Below, piece by piece: positions 24,566 to 36,000 of a stretch of 64,000 nucleotides of DNA. The position numbers and the translations under genes are program-made. The notes beneath the pieces are model-generated. The model was not told the DNA's origin and did not search any database. It saw only the letters and a list, made by a program, of their open reading frames with translations. This DNA is from Platerodrilus igneus (Eukaryota > Arthropoda > Insecta > Coleoptera > Lycidae), in contig JARFIW010000966.1 in NCBI GenBank assembly GCA_036346225.1, positions 434,001-498,000 on the forward strand, in the 5' to 3' direction. The first letter of the stretch is position 1; every line of letters starts with the position of its first letter.

Positions 24566-24925
24566 TGGCGCCCAACGTGGGCCACGATAGTTCCTTGGAG
24601 TACATAGCATAATTTATGTCGCAACAACGTGAGGGCACAATTTAAATCAAAATAAATTTGATAATACAACCTGAGATTAAGAGGGCATGAATTAAATTAA
24701 AATAAATTTGATAATTTAAACAGAGAGGAGGAGTCAAGTAAGAATACGCCATTGATACCGAGTACGGCGTTATCATATTAAGTATTTATTGGACGGCTCA
24801 AAGTCGGCGATCGATAGTTCGTGTTGATTCATAGAAAATTTATATGGCTACCCAAGCCTGGGACTCGATAAATCCAGTTAGTACGTAGCATAATTTATAT
24901 GCGGCCCAACGTTGGGGCACGATAG
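24566..24925 (+). repeat. Array of diverged tRNA-Lys-type primer-binding-site units
   Basis: Four units share the form CATAGCATAATTTATA, then TGGCGCCCAACGTGGGGC, then ACGATAGTTCC, then GGAGTACATAGC. The PBS-like cores start at 24566 (best match), 24617, 24844 and 24900. Spacing is about 55 bp within each pair, with 24640-24830 between pairs carrying a different internal repeat (AAATAAATTTGATAAT twice). The array runs into (AT)n at 24944. Only the first core is close enough to a tRNA complement to act as a primer site. Confidence 0.65.
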
Positions 24926-24942
24926 TTCCTAGGAGTACATAG

Positions 24943-24943
<1 letters not shown>

Positions 24944-24987
<44 letters not shown>
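24944..24987. repeat. (AT)n microsatellite
   Basis: About 43 bp of AT dinucleotides directly after the primer-site-like array. Confidence 0.98.
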
Positions 24988-24989
<2 letters not shown>

Positions 24990-25344
24990 ACAAGTTATTT
25001 GCAGTCCGCAATAAGAAATTGTTTAGAACAATATATAAAATAAGATGTATCTGTAAACAAACTATTATGAAAGTAATAAGAGCTTATTGACGAATACAAA
25101 TCAGGTTAATAGTTGTATAGCCAGCCATTAACAAAACAATAGCTTTATTACTTCACAAGAAAGAAAACATCCACTAACCGGCCGGTTTCAGCATCCTTAA
25201 AATTTAAATTTTTATAAAAATCGATCACCTGAAAAAAACAAAAATGTCGAGATACATGAGCAAATAGAACAGGGGTGTGGAGGTAGAATTGATAGAAGTG
25301 AGTTATAACAGGCTCGTTGACCTAAAAACATCAATTATGTAGAG

Positions 25345-25650
25345 GCACGAGATGTGATCATGGGAGGGGCTCTTCTGTGTGAGGCCTTGGACAAGTTAAA
25401 TTCAGACAGTGAAAAATTAAAGGATAATAGTGTAGAATTTGGAAAATGTAGTGAGGTTAGTACATTTTAGAAAGTTGAACGAAACACGGCTAAATGGGAG
25501 AAATACGTGGTATATGATAAATTATTTGATTTTATGCTTACGGCTCAACAAAGTATTTTCAATACACTAGTGAATGAAATTAGCATTGTTATGACCATTG
25601 CAGGGAATGAAACTGAATTTATTCATCCTGCCATTAACTGGAAATGTTAG
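25345..25650 (+). pseudogene. Coding remnant of unknown family, possibly degenerate gag
   Basis: One frame stays open except for a single stop over about 100 codons: RDVIMGGALLCEALDKLNSD, then SEKLKDNSVEFGKCSEV, then (after the stop) AKWEKYVVYDKLFDFMLTAQ, then IFNTLVNEISIVM, then NETEFIHPAINWKC. The composition is charged and protein-like, unlike the flanks. It lies about 800 bp past the primer-binding site, where gag would be expected, but I recognise no gag motif. Could equally be an exon remnant. Confidence 0.35.
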
Positions 25651-26465
25651 GCGTTATGGTCTAGACATTACCTAAATTAGATGAATTTGCAATTTTAAGC
25701 TCATGGCATTAATTATCCTATGGTGTAAATCTTTGAACCATAACTCGTTTATCACTTGAGTGAAGGTTTTAATAAGAGTTCCTTTTGTGATGGAAATACT
25801 ACTGTTATACTATAAACCACGAAAAAGATATCTATATCGCAGGCGCCTAGCACAATTCACAACTACTTTTAAGATTCTTTTAAAGCTTTACCAATGGATA
25901 CGAGAAAGATATCAATATGATTTCTGTGTTTTTAAGTAACGACATACGAGAGCAGGTTTATTTAAGATAATGACAGAGAGAGTTATGTGGACGTATGTTT
26001 GTATCCTAATATAAAAATGGATATTTTATATATATTTACTTTAATGTACCTGCATTTATATTAATTGAATTTATTAAACGCTTAAAGTATTAAGACGACA
26101 ATTTTAAAGTAGTAAAAGCAACTACTTGTGTGAAAATAAAATATTTTTCACAACTGATATTAATTTGGTATTTATAAACTAGATGCTACATTGACTTGAA
26201 ATTTTCAACTTAATACATATGGTTACAAGTCATGACGCAGATATCTTCTTTCGTGGTTTCTACTATAATAGCCTTTGTGAACATATCCGTTTTTGATGTA
26301 TTTCAACAGTAGTTTTGTATTTGAGAGGCACTGAATTACAAAGTTCATAAAGAAAGTATTACCGATGATCTTTAATCCATTCAAGCATAAATTTTTAACA
26401 GTATGTGAAATTTCAGATTCTAATAAACTATTAGCACTTATAGTGTTTTCGGATAATTGAAGGAA
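25651..26465. other. AT-rich sequence, nothing recognised
   Basis: No domain or repeat was recognised. Confidence 0.4.
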
Positions 26466-26469
26466 CATT

Positions 26470-26660
26470 TTGGAGTTTTGCTAATTTGTAAACTGCAACT
26501 AACTTTTTTTTCATGCGTAACTTTAAAGTTGTTATATTTTCAGTACTGAAATATACTGAAAATATGTGGTTCTAACAACTGCTTGGAGGTTTTCTCATGT
26601 GGTTTAAATTTTACATGGCATTGATTTTTATTACTGCCTGGAAGCAATGTTGATGTTGCA
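26470..26660 (-). pseudogene. Degenerate coding remnant X, copy 1
   Basis: On the - strand the broken translation (KINAM, LNHMRKPPSSC, NHIFSVYFSTENITTLKLR, MKKK) lines up residue by residue with 27415-27627 (NKTQST, SETHEETSMQLLETRAFSKV, FPSSENISNLKF, TKKKK). The family is not recognised. An intact-looking 69-codon frame on the same strand just upstream (26780-26989) may be the next part of the same copy. Confidence 0.4.
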
Positions 26661-27414
26661 ACTTTTGTTTGATGAGAAACATCTTCATTAAACTATGTAC
26701 TTTTCAAGTTTGGAATTTATTCGAACCTTTGTAACTGCTGATGAACTTCTGATTTTTAGTTTTCTATATGATGAACTTACTACAATTTTTGATATACTCG
26801 AACCTGGGGATTCCTGCATAAGTTTTCTTGAACGGTATGTAGTTCTACTCCAAAGTTTGCTTTATCTAACAGGTTTATCGGATCTATTACATCAACATCA
26901 GGCCCTTTATTGTTATTATCGAAATCATTAGAATTAGAGTTTAATGCAGAATTAACTGCATTTGCTTTTAGACAGGGTATTTTTTCCATTAAATTAGCTT
27001 GTTTACATGTTAACTTTCGAGATGCAGTGTAACCATTTATCGCATCCAGATGTACTATAGTTGATTTTGGTTTCTTTTAGAATTTAACAGCTAGAGATTT
27101 GATTTATTTTAGTGAGTATTTCTCTTAGTTTCTTTGTACCAATAAATTTACATGTTTTGTATGACAATGTGATGGTTAAACTAGACAATCAAACTAAGCA
27201 TGTTAATGGAGTTGTCTTCGAAGTATTTTCTTTAAAAAGCGTTTCACTAAGTTCTTCATCTTATGTGTCCACTGCTGATTTAGCAAATACATAAGATGTA
27301 TCTGTTACACCATTGGGATGCGATCAAAGTTAGAAAAGGTGTAATCTCCAAAACATATTGTTTAGAAGTAAGAAGCGTTTCAAAATAAGTGTTTTCGAGA
27401 ATTTCTTTTTTTAT

Positions 27415-27870
27415 TTAGTATAATTGTAACCCAGGATCAACTCCTAGTGTGTTTCCAGAAAATTGGTGAAAGGTTTTCTTTTTCTTGGTGAACTTTAAGT
27501 TTGAAATATTTTCAGAACTGGGAAAGATTTTATCCACTTTACTAAAAGCACGTGTTTCTAATAACTGCATAGAAGTTTCCTCATGTGTTTCAGATCTTAC
27601 AGTGCTTTGGGTTTTATTGCTAATCATTTATTCTTCTGTTTCATTAAGATACTAGTTGAATTTGATATATTTGTACTAGCTGTGCTTATACAGAATCTGA
27701 GCTAACATGTTTGTGCTTGTACTCGGTTCTATTGCAGTTTGTTGAAGCAAATGATCAAATAAGTCTCTTTCAACTTCATTAGTAATAGAGTTATATTTTT
27801 CAGTGCGTTTAGGTCTATAATAATTTCACACTTTGAAATGCATTTAACAGTTAGGGGCGATGTGATCCAT
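27415..27870 (-). pseudogene. Degenerate coding remnant X, copy 2
   Basis: Read on the - strand from about 27860: MDHIAPNC, then YYRPKRTEKYNSITNEVERD, LFDHLLQQTAIEPSTSTNML, then after stops the 70-codon frame 27627-27415 containing SETHEETSMQLLETRAFSKV and FPSSENISNLKFTKKKK. The polar, serine/threonine/glutamate-rich composition and the partial duplicate at 26.5 kb argue for a decayed protein, probably from a transposon because it occurs twice in 1 kb. The family is not identified. Confidence 0.45.
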
Positions 27871-28169
27871 TACGATGTTTGTGCTTCTTTCAGTGAAACG
27901 ATATCGATGCCATCTTTATTCTGATTTGCAACAGGTGTGGTTATTTCCTCTAAGAATTACATCCATACAAAATGCAGATGCAGAAGGAATTTCAACAACC
28001 ACATTAATGACAAAGGGATGCAATTCTATCTATTTTTCTTCTAAAACCTCGTCATGGACAGGCTTGGTTTCCTGTATACTATTGTATAGTTTCATCAAGT
28101 ATGTGAACGCGGTCTACAGGCAACCTACATTATTTAGAGAAATTAGCATGCATCCTGCAAAATAGCTGT

Positions 28170-28560
28170 CTGGTGTTCGTTCTATGTCTCAAAGAAAAGT
28201 GATTGATCCAATATTTTGTTGTGGAAAATATCGATGCAGAATTCTATTGTCAAATACTTTACAATCATTTATGAATGAACTCCACAACGATGAGCTTTAA
28301 ATGAATTTTTCCAGCAAGGTTCTGAATGACCTCTCATTCACGTTGTTCAAGTCACTTTTGCATATTTGCAGGAATTCTATGACAATAAGATAATAAGTGT
28401 AGACCAGTTCCCTCCACGACATTGTGCAACACCCCTAAACTTGTCGTTATTCACATACTAAAAACTTAACAGACAATGCAGATTAGTTAATGAAAATATG
28501 CTAATGAATGTGTTTGATAGCTTGAAAAAAAAGCATTAAATTATGTTTAACTGTTAATGC
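28170..28560 (+). pseudogene. Tc1/mariner-superfamily transposase fossil (C-terminal half)
   Basis: Across frames: SGVRSMSQRKVIDPIFC, then a segment ending SFMNELHNDEL, then LQEFYDNKIISVDQFPPRHC, then ATPLNLSLFTY and KLNRQCRLVNENM. This follows mariner-like transposases in which the block ..RKIIGPIFF.. is followed by ..FxxELxxxEL.., then ..FxDxxIS..WPPRSxDLTPxDFFLWGxxK. The final catalytic aspartate region is replaced, so it is dead. No terminal inverted repeats were found. Confidence 0.6.
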
Positions 28561-29478
28561 ATTTTCGACAATTACTATAAATGTTTGAATTATGGAAAAA
28601 TTTCTGTATTATGTGTTGATAAGTTAATTTCATGCATTTATTTTGCAATTTCCGAGTTAAATTTCAACTAAAAATTGGGATGAAATAATTACTCGCAGGT
28701 TAAATATTTTTGAATGAAGTAGGAATTTACATTTGTATGTGATTGCACTTCCACTCAAAATTACAATAATTATTGGACACCCGCTACATAAAGTTTCTTG
28801 CTTACGTTTGTCCCATCAGACTCGATAAAGCAGGTCTAATTTTCTGATTTGTTGTTCTAGTAGCCTCTACACTTTCCTATTGGGACTATTTTTCACAAGC
28901 CTTAAAACTAATTGATATCAGGTGGTATTCAATTTAATCACCAATTAAGGCAGTATTTCCAGACAATGTTGCTTTTAGAACTCTTCAAGAGCTTCCCTCA
29001 AGTAATCGATATTGTTTGTAGCTGAGATACAGATTATAAAATCTTTAGTGAGGTACTTCACTGAATTTCCTATGAAATATCTACCTAATTTTCTGGACCA
29101 AAACTGTATATAACAATCTATTCGTTGATTGTAATGGTGTTTAGAATTTTCACTGTACATTGGTAAAGAGACTGAATTATACATGTGGCATACAGTCATC
29201 AAGTACCTTGTAATGCTCATGCGTTAATTAAGCATACAATCATAAATAAAAGAGCATTTATTAATTTAAGTTAGTAAATGAGCTTTAGTGCAAAAAAAGC
29301 GCGTAAAATTTTATTTATTTACTATGTAACAGATTGAGATCCAATAGATAGACAGCATTATGAGTAAGTACATAAATAAATATAAATATAACAACAGCAA
29401 GACACAGATAGTTAACACACACTAAATTACAAATTAGTGAGTACATTCTTTTTTTTATGGCGCATACAGAGGTGTATA
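28561..29478. other. AT-rich sequence, nothing recognised
   Basis: No domain, exon or repeat was recognised. Confidence 0.4.
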
Positions 29479-29901
29479 ATTCACGTTAAATATGGGATGA
29501 CGTCATAATTCAAATAAATGCAGCGTTGTCATGGTTAAGTTATTTTATGTGTATTTCCTGATCAGAGTAACCAGTTCTTGTGCGTGCAAATCCAAATGTT
29601 TAGGCATTCTAAATGTTCAATACTTAAAACTTGCAATGTATAAAGTGTTTTAGTTTTGAAAAAAACTGTTTTATTTATCAAATATAAAGCACAAACGATT
29701 TACTACAAAACTAAACAATGATAATAAAATGAGAAATGTCAAAGTAATAGAAGTTAACAATGTTGCAACACCGAACAGAACTGCAAACTGCTACACACTA
29801 AATCCTAATATCATTAAACATACGTTCATAGTTACGTTCACATTTTACAATCGCTAGCACTTTATTACTGTTTATGACATCATCCCATATTTAACGTGAA
29901 T
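29479..29901. mobile_element. MITE with 30-bp terminal inverted repeats
   Basis: The left end at 29479-29508 and the right end at 29872-29901 are inverted copies of the same 30-bp sequence (core CACGTTAAATATGGGATGA) with one mismatch, enclosing 363 bp of AT-rich DNA without coding capacity. Total 423 bp. No convincing target duplication is visible, so the superfamily is left open; the TTAA inside the repeat does not lie at the border. Confidence 0.85.
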
Positions 29902-31060
29902 AGAGTATATGTCTATGTCTATGTAATTTTGGACAGAAGCATAATTAATACACATCTGATGAAGAGGCGAACATTTTAGTACATTGGTGCAGGGTTTGGG
30001 ATTACGGAATGTAGAGGGATTGCGGTAAGTTATGCGAGGTATAGTAAAAGTAATTTTGCCCAACAATGAAAAATATATTATACAGAAATATCAAAGAATA
30101 TAGAAAACGTTTCCTTATCTAAAGAGATAATGCCAAAAACCGACAAGAAGCATATTAGAATAGCCAATAAATGGGTACAATCCTTTATGACAAAACATTA
30201 GAATTTTCAAGTTTTCTCTGTATGCAATTAATATGTAGCATAGTGTGGATACCATATAACATTGGCATACTCGAATATTAAGTATTAAACAACAGGATCA
30301 TAATTGACACTAATTTCCAACAGACAGATATTGTCCGTCTCGACCACCAAGGACATTAAACTCACCATATTACAACATAATGCACATTACATACACATTA
30401 ACGCAATAACCTCATTATTAAGCGTATATTGAAATTATACATAGTATTAACTAAATGTTGACCGTAATTAACAAGACTAATAGTGGGAGAAAATAACGAT
30501 AGTGAAACCCGACAGGAAAGAATGGATTAATTATTCGCGATTAGGTAACAACAGGTCAAAATATAATCATACGAGCACATAATATGGTGGTAACTCACAA
30601 TGCAGATGGTCGGTGTAGGGGAGAAAGTTAAAAGTGAATGAAACACAGCTTCAAGAAAAAATAAAGATGGATGTTCCCATAGGGACAATAAGCTTTTGAA
30701 CTTACGCTCGTGCAAGTGAGGTCTTTTCCAGACACCTACCTGTTGCTGGAATTATCATCATGGTTACTGGTTAAAAGAGTTTGGATTTGGATAGTTCACC
30801 CCACCATTAATTTGGAAGGATGTTGTTTATAGGACGAGAATGTGAACAATACTGAAGGTCTTTGGACAATCTGAAAGTTTTAGGATTGGTATTAAATTGT
30901 GTGTAGAATGAGCTTTTATGTTTAGAATTATTAATTATGCATTTGTGGACTGAAAAGTGTTACATTCCAAAATTGGGATTGTACATTATTATAATTTGTA
31001 AATAAATTCCCGTGGTTATTTTTAAACGAACTTGTCAATTTCCATCGTTCCAGAGTCGCG
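29902..31060. other. Mostly unassigned; possible LTR end near 31 kb
   Basis: 30740-31080 has LTR-like traits: AATAAA near 31001, then a GC-richer end and CGGTGTCGGAACCGGGATTA (from about 31090), which resembles the TGGTGTCAGAAGTGGGA-type (tRNA-Leu) primer sites of some gypsy elements. No second LTR, gag or pol was found, so this stays tentative. The rest shows nothing recognisable. Confidence 0.35.
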
Positions 31061-31693
31061 CCTGCACGGAGTGAAATGGTGGAGTGCAAGCGGTGTCGGA
31101 ACCGGGATTATGCTACGAGACCTGAAGCCAAGAACATCTACCGGTGTTGTGTGTGTGTGTGTCTTTTCTCTTTTTTGGATGTAGGTTCCTTTATCTTTAC
31201 CTTTGTGTACCTCTACCTGGTTGTTGCTATCATTTCTCTACGAGGGGAAAAGTGGTTTAGAACGAATTGGAATCTGGCTCAGCAATGGCGTGATGTGACC
31301 CACAAAATTTGATGGCCCTGTGATTTGGCTGTAAGGTGCGATTTAAGTGAGTACATTGCTTTTATTTACATTGTGCATAACATTTGACCATTGTATCACT
31401 TTTAAACATGTTTGGTATTTGATAATACGTTATATTAAACAATTGCGCAATAGTAACAAACGCGGGAAGGCGTAGCAAAAAGTCTATTGTTCGTATTTAT
31501 GTAATATGGAGTTAAAGTACAAGTAATTGTTTAAATTAGACTACATTAGCGATGGAAGTAGTGTATATTGATTTCAAAGGCAGATTTTAGTGGTAGAATT
31601 TGGTGTTAATTAAAACAAAAAGGTAGTATTTTGGAATAGACAATAAAATAACGAAAAATGGAGATTTAACTGTTTGCTACGTTTGTTATTAAA

Positions 31694-32320
31694 GGCATTT
31701 CCGTTAATTGGGATTTTATAGATGTCATGTAATTGAATATTAGAAACAGGAAAGATGTGAAGTGAGGAATAGCATTTTAATGGATTAGATTTATGGTCTT
31801 TTAAGGATTTTTTGCAATATCTGTCCAGAGTGAGGTTAAGTTTAAGTTGTATTTTTATTTGAATTTAATTAAAAGTTATAGACACATTTGTAAACAATAT
31901 CCAGCTACCAAAGTGATGGAATCTTATTTCAAAGAGGCATTTTATTTTGAGGAATTTCTTTAATTACGACACAACAAATGGGTGTTTTAAGATATTTGAG
32001 ATAAAGGTAAATATAATATTACAAAGGTTAGGATATCTAAGCAAGGGAGATTTATGCAGAATAACGTCTTTAATGTAGGAATAACATCAAAAGGATTCCT
32101 GTGACAGTGTAACATAGTCTTTTGTATTTCAGGCATTTTATTTTATTTCTCAGAGTTTTGCCCAATTTTTCTATTTTGTTTTATAATTTTTCCATACGAA
32201 CTAACTCTCACACACTGCAGTTACCCAATGTAACTTTATATTGTTACGGGGTCCATGCCCCTACAGAACAAACCATAATTTAGTAACTTAATGCACATTT
32301 TGCTAGTAACAACTGAGCTT
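31694..32320 (+). repeat. Dispersed repeat B, copy 1
   Basis: Aligns by eye over about 630 bp with 37301-37995 in the same orientation: GGGATTTTATAGATGTCATG / GGGATTTATAATGTCATG; CCAGAGTGAGGTTA / CCAGAGTGAAGTTA; GGAGATTTATGCAGAATAAC / GGAGATCTATATGGAATAAC; GTGTAACATAGTC / GTGTAACGTAGTT. No coding capacity in either copy. Probably a transposon fragment or LTR; type unknown. It lies just downstream of the 3' end of sfl. Confidence 0.75.
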
Positions 32321-32870
32321 CTGTGTTCTCTCGAAATTAAAAAAATTTCGGTGAAAACTTCACGGTCATTAGCTACTCTGTTTTGTTTAAATTCCAGACA
32401 CAATCTTGCGGGTATTCATAAAGTAGTTCAAGAATTATTAAATAGAAACTGAGCAGTCTTTTCTGCAAATAGACTGAAGAAGAAAAGGTCTACAGAAAGC
32501 TGCACTGTATTGTTAAAAGGATTATTGAATCAGATAATAAGCATAGGGGTTAGAATAGACCTACTTATTCACTAACAAAATGACATACTCTTTAAAGTTA
32601 CTGCAAAAACAACCCTAATTTCAAAAAGGACGTATAAATAATTGTACATACATAGTCCAGAACCATGTTCGAAATTCAACAATAAAAAAGGTTATTACAT
32701 TGTCACAAAAAAATCAACATCACTGATCAATATATATCTCTAGTTGTGTCAACATATTGATTTACAGTACGTTTCAAGTTAAGGAAGCTGATTTTTAAGT
32801 AACTGAGATTATACCAACCGACAACGATGCATGCCATAAGCTTCAGGCAAGCATTGTCTTATGATTAACA
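32321..32870. other. sfl 3' flank or 3' UTR, nothing further recognised
   Basis: Lies directly downstream of the sfl stop on the - strand. Very AT-rich; no coding block or repeat was recognised. Confidence 0.4.
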
Positions 32871-33099
32871 CTATGTAGGTGTATCAGTTAAGTCGTCTTT
32901 GAGCCACTGTGGTACTGTTCTCATACCAATACGTTTCAACAATTTCACAAGTGCTGTATTATGACTTAAATAATATCGCTGTAAAAATTTTAAGGACCTT
33001 TCTTCCATAGAGGGGTAAAGTCGACCCTTGCTTCGACCTAGGCATTTAGTATGATCACCATTTATAACTTGGCAAAAAAATCCCTTTTTCGAATCAAAT
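32871..33099 (-). CDS. sfl: sfl coding exon 8 (C terminus)
   Basis: 229 bp with acceptor TGTTGCAG. Encodes [30 protein letters not shown], the cysteine pair of NDST (FFCQ and TKCLG), and ends [12 protein letters not shown] before TAG at 32871-32873. No AATAAA was found close downstream, so the 3' UTR end is not placed. Confidence 0.96.
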
Positions 33100-36000
33100 C
33101 TGCAACAATTATGATTACTAAAACAGAATGTACATGTAAAATACGTACTTCAAATGAGACGTGTAATTAAACATTGGTGTAATTTTCAAAAACTTCTGCA
33201 TTTCGTTCATTACATCCATTGGATTTGATTTTAAAACTTCACCATCAATTATATGTAATTGTTGTGGTGGATAATATGACAGCCAGCGCTCTAGGTGCTG
33301 TGAATATTTACCAGGATTCAAACAACGATTTCTTAAATCCCGCAATGGTTTAGGAGCAGTATCATTAGCAGTGATAACTTGATGAAAACTGTATGTCTCT
33401 GCAATCATATCACCATGTGATTTTGTATGTTGATACCATGAATAAGCTCGCTTAGCAGGTGATATTAAAATTGTTACTAGCCTTGCATGTGGTAGTAATG
33501 CATGGACACGCTTTGGAACTAAATCACCATCAAAATATGTAGCACTCTTTTCAAATAAATATCTGTTTGTAGAATTTGCATCATTTGGAAAAAAATTCAT
33601 ATACCAGTCTAAACCTCTGTAATAATTATTGGCATTGAAAAACTGAATTTCTTCAAATGTATCAGGGCTTGGCAAGTTACTAGCTATAGCCGGATGTATA
33701 GCTAAAAATGTATATAATGCTGTTGTTCCAGTCTTTTGAGGTCCTATTACTAGAAATCTTGGCAAAGAATTGCACGATTTATTCCGTGACCATATTTTTT
33801 TATGGCGTACATCGTCACATGGATTCTAAAACAAGTTAAATCAATATGTAACTATAGCATTAGACATGATTGCAACAGTATCTTTCAAACACAAAACAAA
33901 AATAGGCTTTACTGAATCCACATAATTACGATAGTGTGGCATTGTTCGTGTGTAACATGATCAAAATAAGATTTTTGATGCTTTTTAACATTGATAGAAT
34001 TCAATATGGCAGCCCTAAAAACATCAAAATCGATCAATGGAAAATCAGATATGTAACTGACAAAAAAGTTAGACACTTCCATTAGAAATACGTTGTCAAA
34101 TAATAAAAGCGTGTTAAATTTTATAACAATTTATTCATAAACAAAAAGTTATAAATAAAAAAGAAATATACATTTTTTTTTATTATTGCATTAATATCTC
34201 AGTGACGGCGCAAGCTATCCTGGAATTCATATGGAATATTAGAAGGCATCAAAATATGCAACTTTTCTCCCATTTAACCAACTTTGTATCTGTTAGCGTT
34301 TAGATATTTCAAAGGTGGGAGTCGTAAAAGTAACTGGTAACTCATGAACAAAATAGCAATTTGTAACTATATTCCCTTTTTACCACATGACACAAGTTTG
34401 GTTCAATTGGGTTGAACAGTTGACTGCCAGCTGTCATTATCATGGCATTACATAAGGTTAGGGTGTCAATGCATTTAAAATAGCATTAAATTTCAAATCG
34501 TAGAGGAAATGCATCCAATCGAGATTTAAGGCAGTGAAAAAATTGATACAGATATAATAGGCAGGCAGTCTACCAGAAGCCATAATTCTGAGGCCAAAAT
34601 TTTATATATTTCCTTGTAACATCATGGTAGAAGACCAGTTTCAACCATTGAAAACAAATACTGCTTTCATGCTAATACCATCACCAACAATCAATTGTAA
34701 ATGAATAGCGAATATCAAAACAAAAGTAGGCTCCTTAATCAACAGTCGATTTGCTAAAGAAATAAGTTTTGGCAAGTACCGTGTATTCTTATAAAAAAAA
34801 GCACAAACGCAAAAGAAGAGAACCCGTGCAGAACCTTTTGAACGTTACTTGCATCAAGGTGATAAATTTATTTCAAACATTGTCACTGGCGATGAGAGCT
34901 GAATTCATCATTCACCCGAAGAAAACAAACAATGGAATACTACCAACTGGTTTCACGAAAGCTAAAGAAATTCAAAACTACCACTGGCTAAAAATTTATT
35001 TTTAGGATGCTCGATGCTTTCACCACTGATGCAGAAAGTATGAATTGCGACTTGGAACAATAAATTGTAATATTGCATAATTGTACTAGACCTATTTGCA
35101 TGACTCAACTCCCTAAATATTATTACATTACGATGTTTGAACTTCCCTGACTAGCATGATACAAAAGCGTTTGTTAACCTCAAGTTCAATGTCATTTTTA
35201 AAGAAAGGACTCCAGCGTATTAAAGTTCAGAAATAATAATAAATCGAATTAAAGACCACAGAAATCACCTGGATTCAAAGTAAAATTTCAGAACTTGTTA
35301 CAGACATGTACCAAACATGGACGTAGGATTGAGAGCAGTGCAGAGCCGATTATGTTGAAAGATAAATATACGATTTTGTAGTTGAAGAATCGGGCTTTAA
35401 TTTCTTTTTTATATTTAGTGAACGCTTTTATTTACTCCAGGCTTATATTCGATTGTGCATTACCTTTTGGGTTGGTTTCACTCCAAACAATCGTAAATAA
35501 CCGATTCATCCTTGTTTTAAATAAAATGTAAAATACGCACTCTTCAAGCGCTTATCACAAAACTGAAATCCATATTATTGTAATTTTCATTTATGAAATG
35601 CATAAATACCTAACAATATTAAACAGAAAAGATATATTCAATAGAAATATTTGATCTAATGACTATACAATGTTGCAGCGTAATAAATACACTACCACTT
35701 GGAACACCTTGGCATTATGTTAGATAGAAAATGGATTGAAAAAGAGGAACATTAATTTTAAATAGACAAAATTACTATTGATGCAGACTGTATAATTCTG
35801 ATTTCAGGATTAATAGTGCTCAGTAAAAATATTTCAATAATTGTTCTATTAAAATCATAAAGTTAAAAACCACAAAAGCATAGTATTACTTCTGTGTAGT
35901 ACCTATTAGAATGCGACTCAGGCCAGTAAATTATCTAACAAGCCCCAAAAAGAAAACAGACTTCAATGTTATACATTTCTCACATAAAACTAAGAAAGCT

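Noticed and set aside
30740..31100. Possible complete LTR with a tRNA-Leu-type primer site
   Set aside because: The primer-site match is imperfect and no second LTR or coding region was found; kept only as a note in the gap entry.
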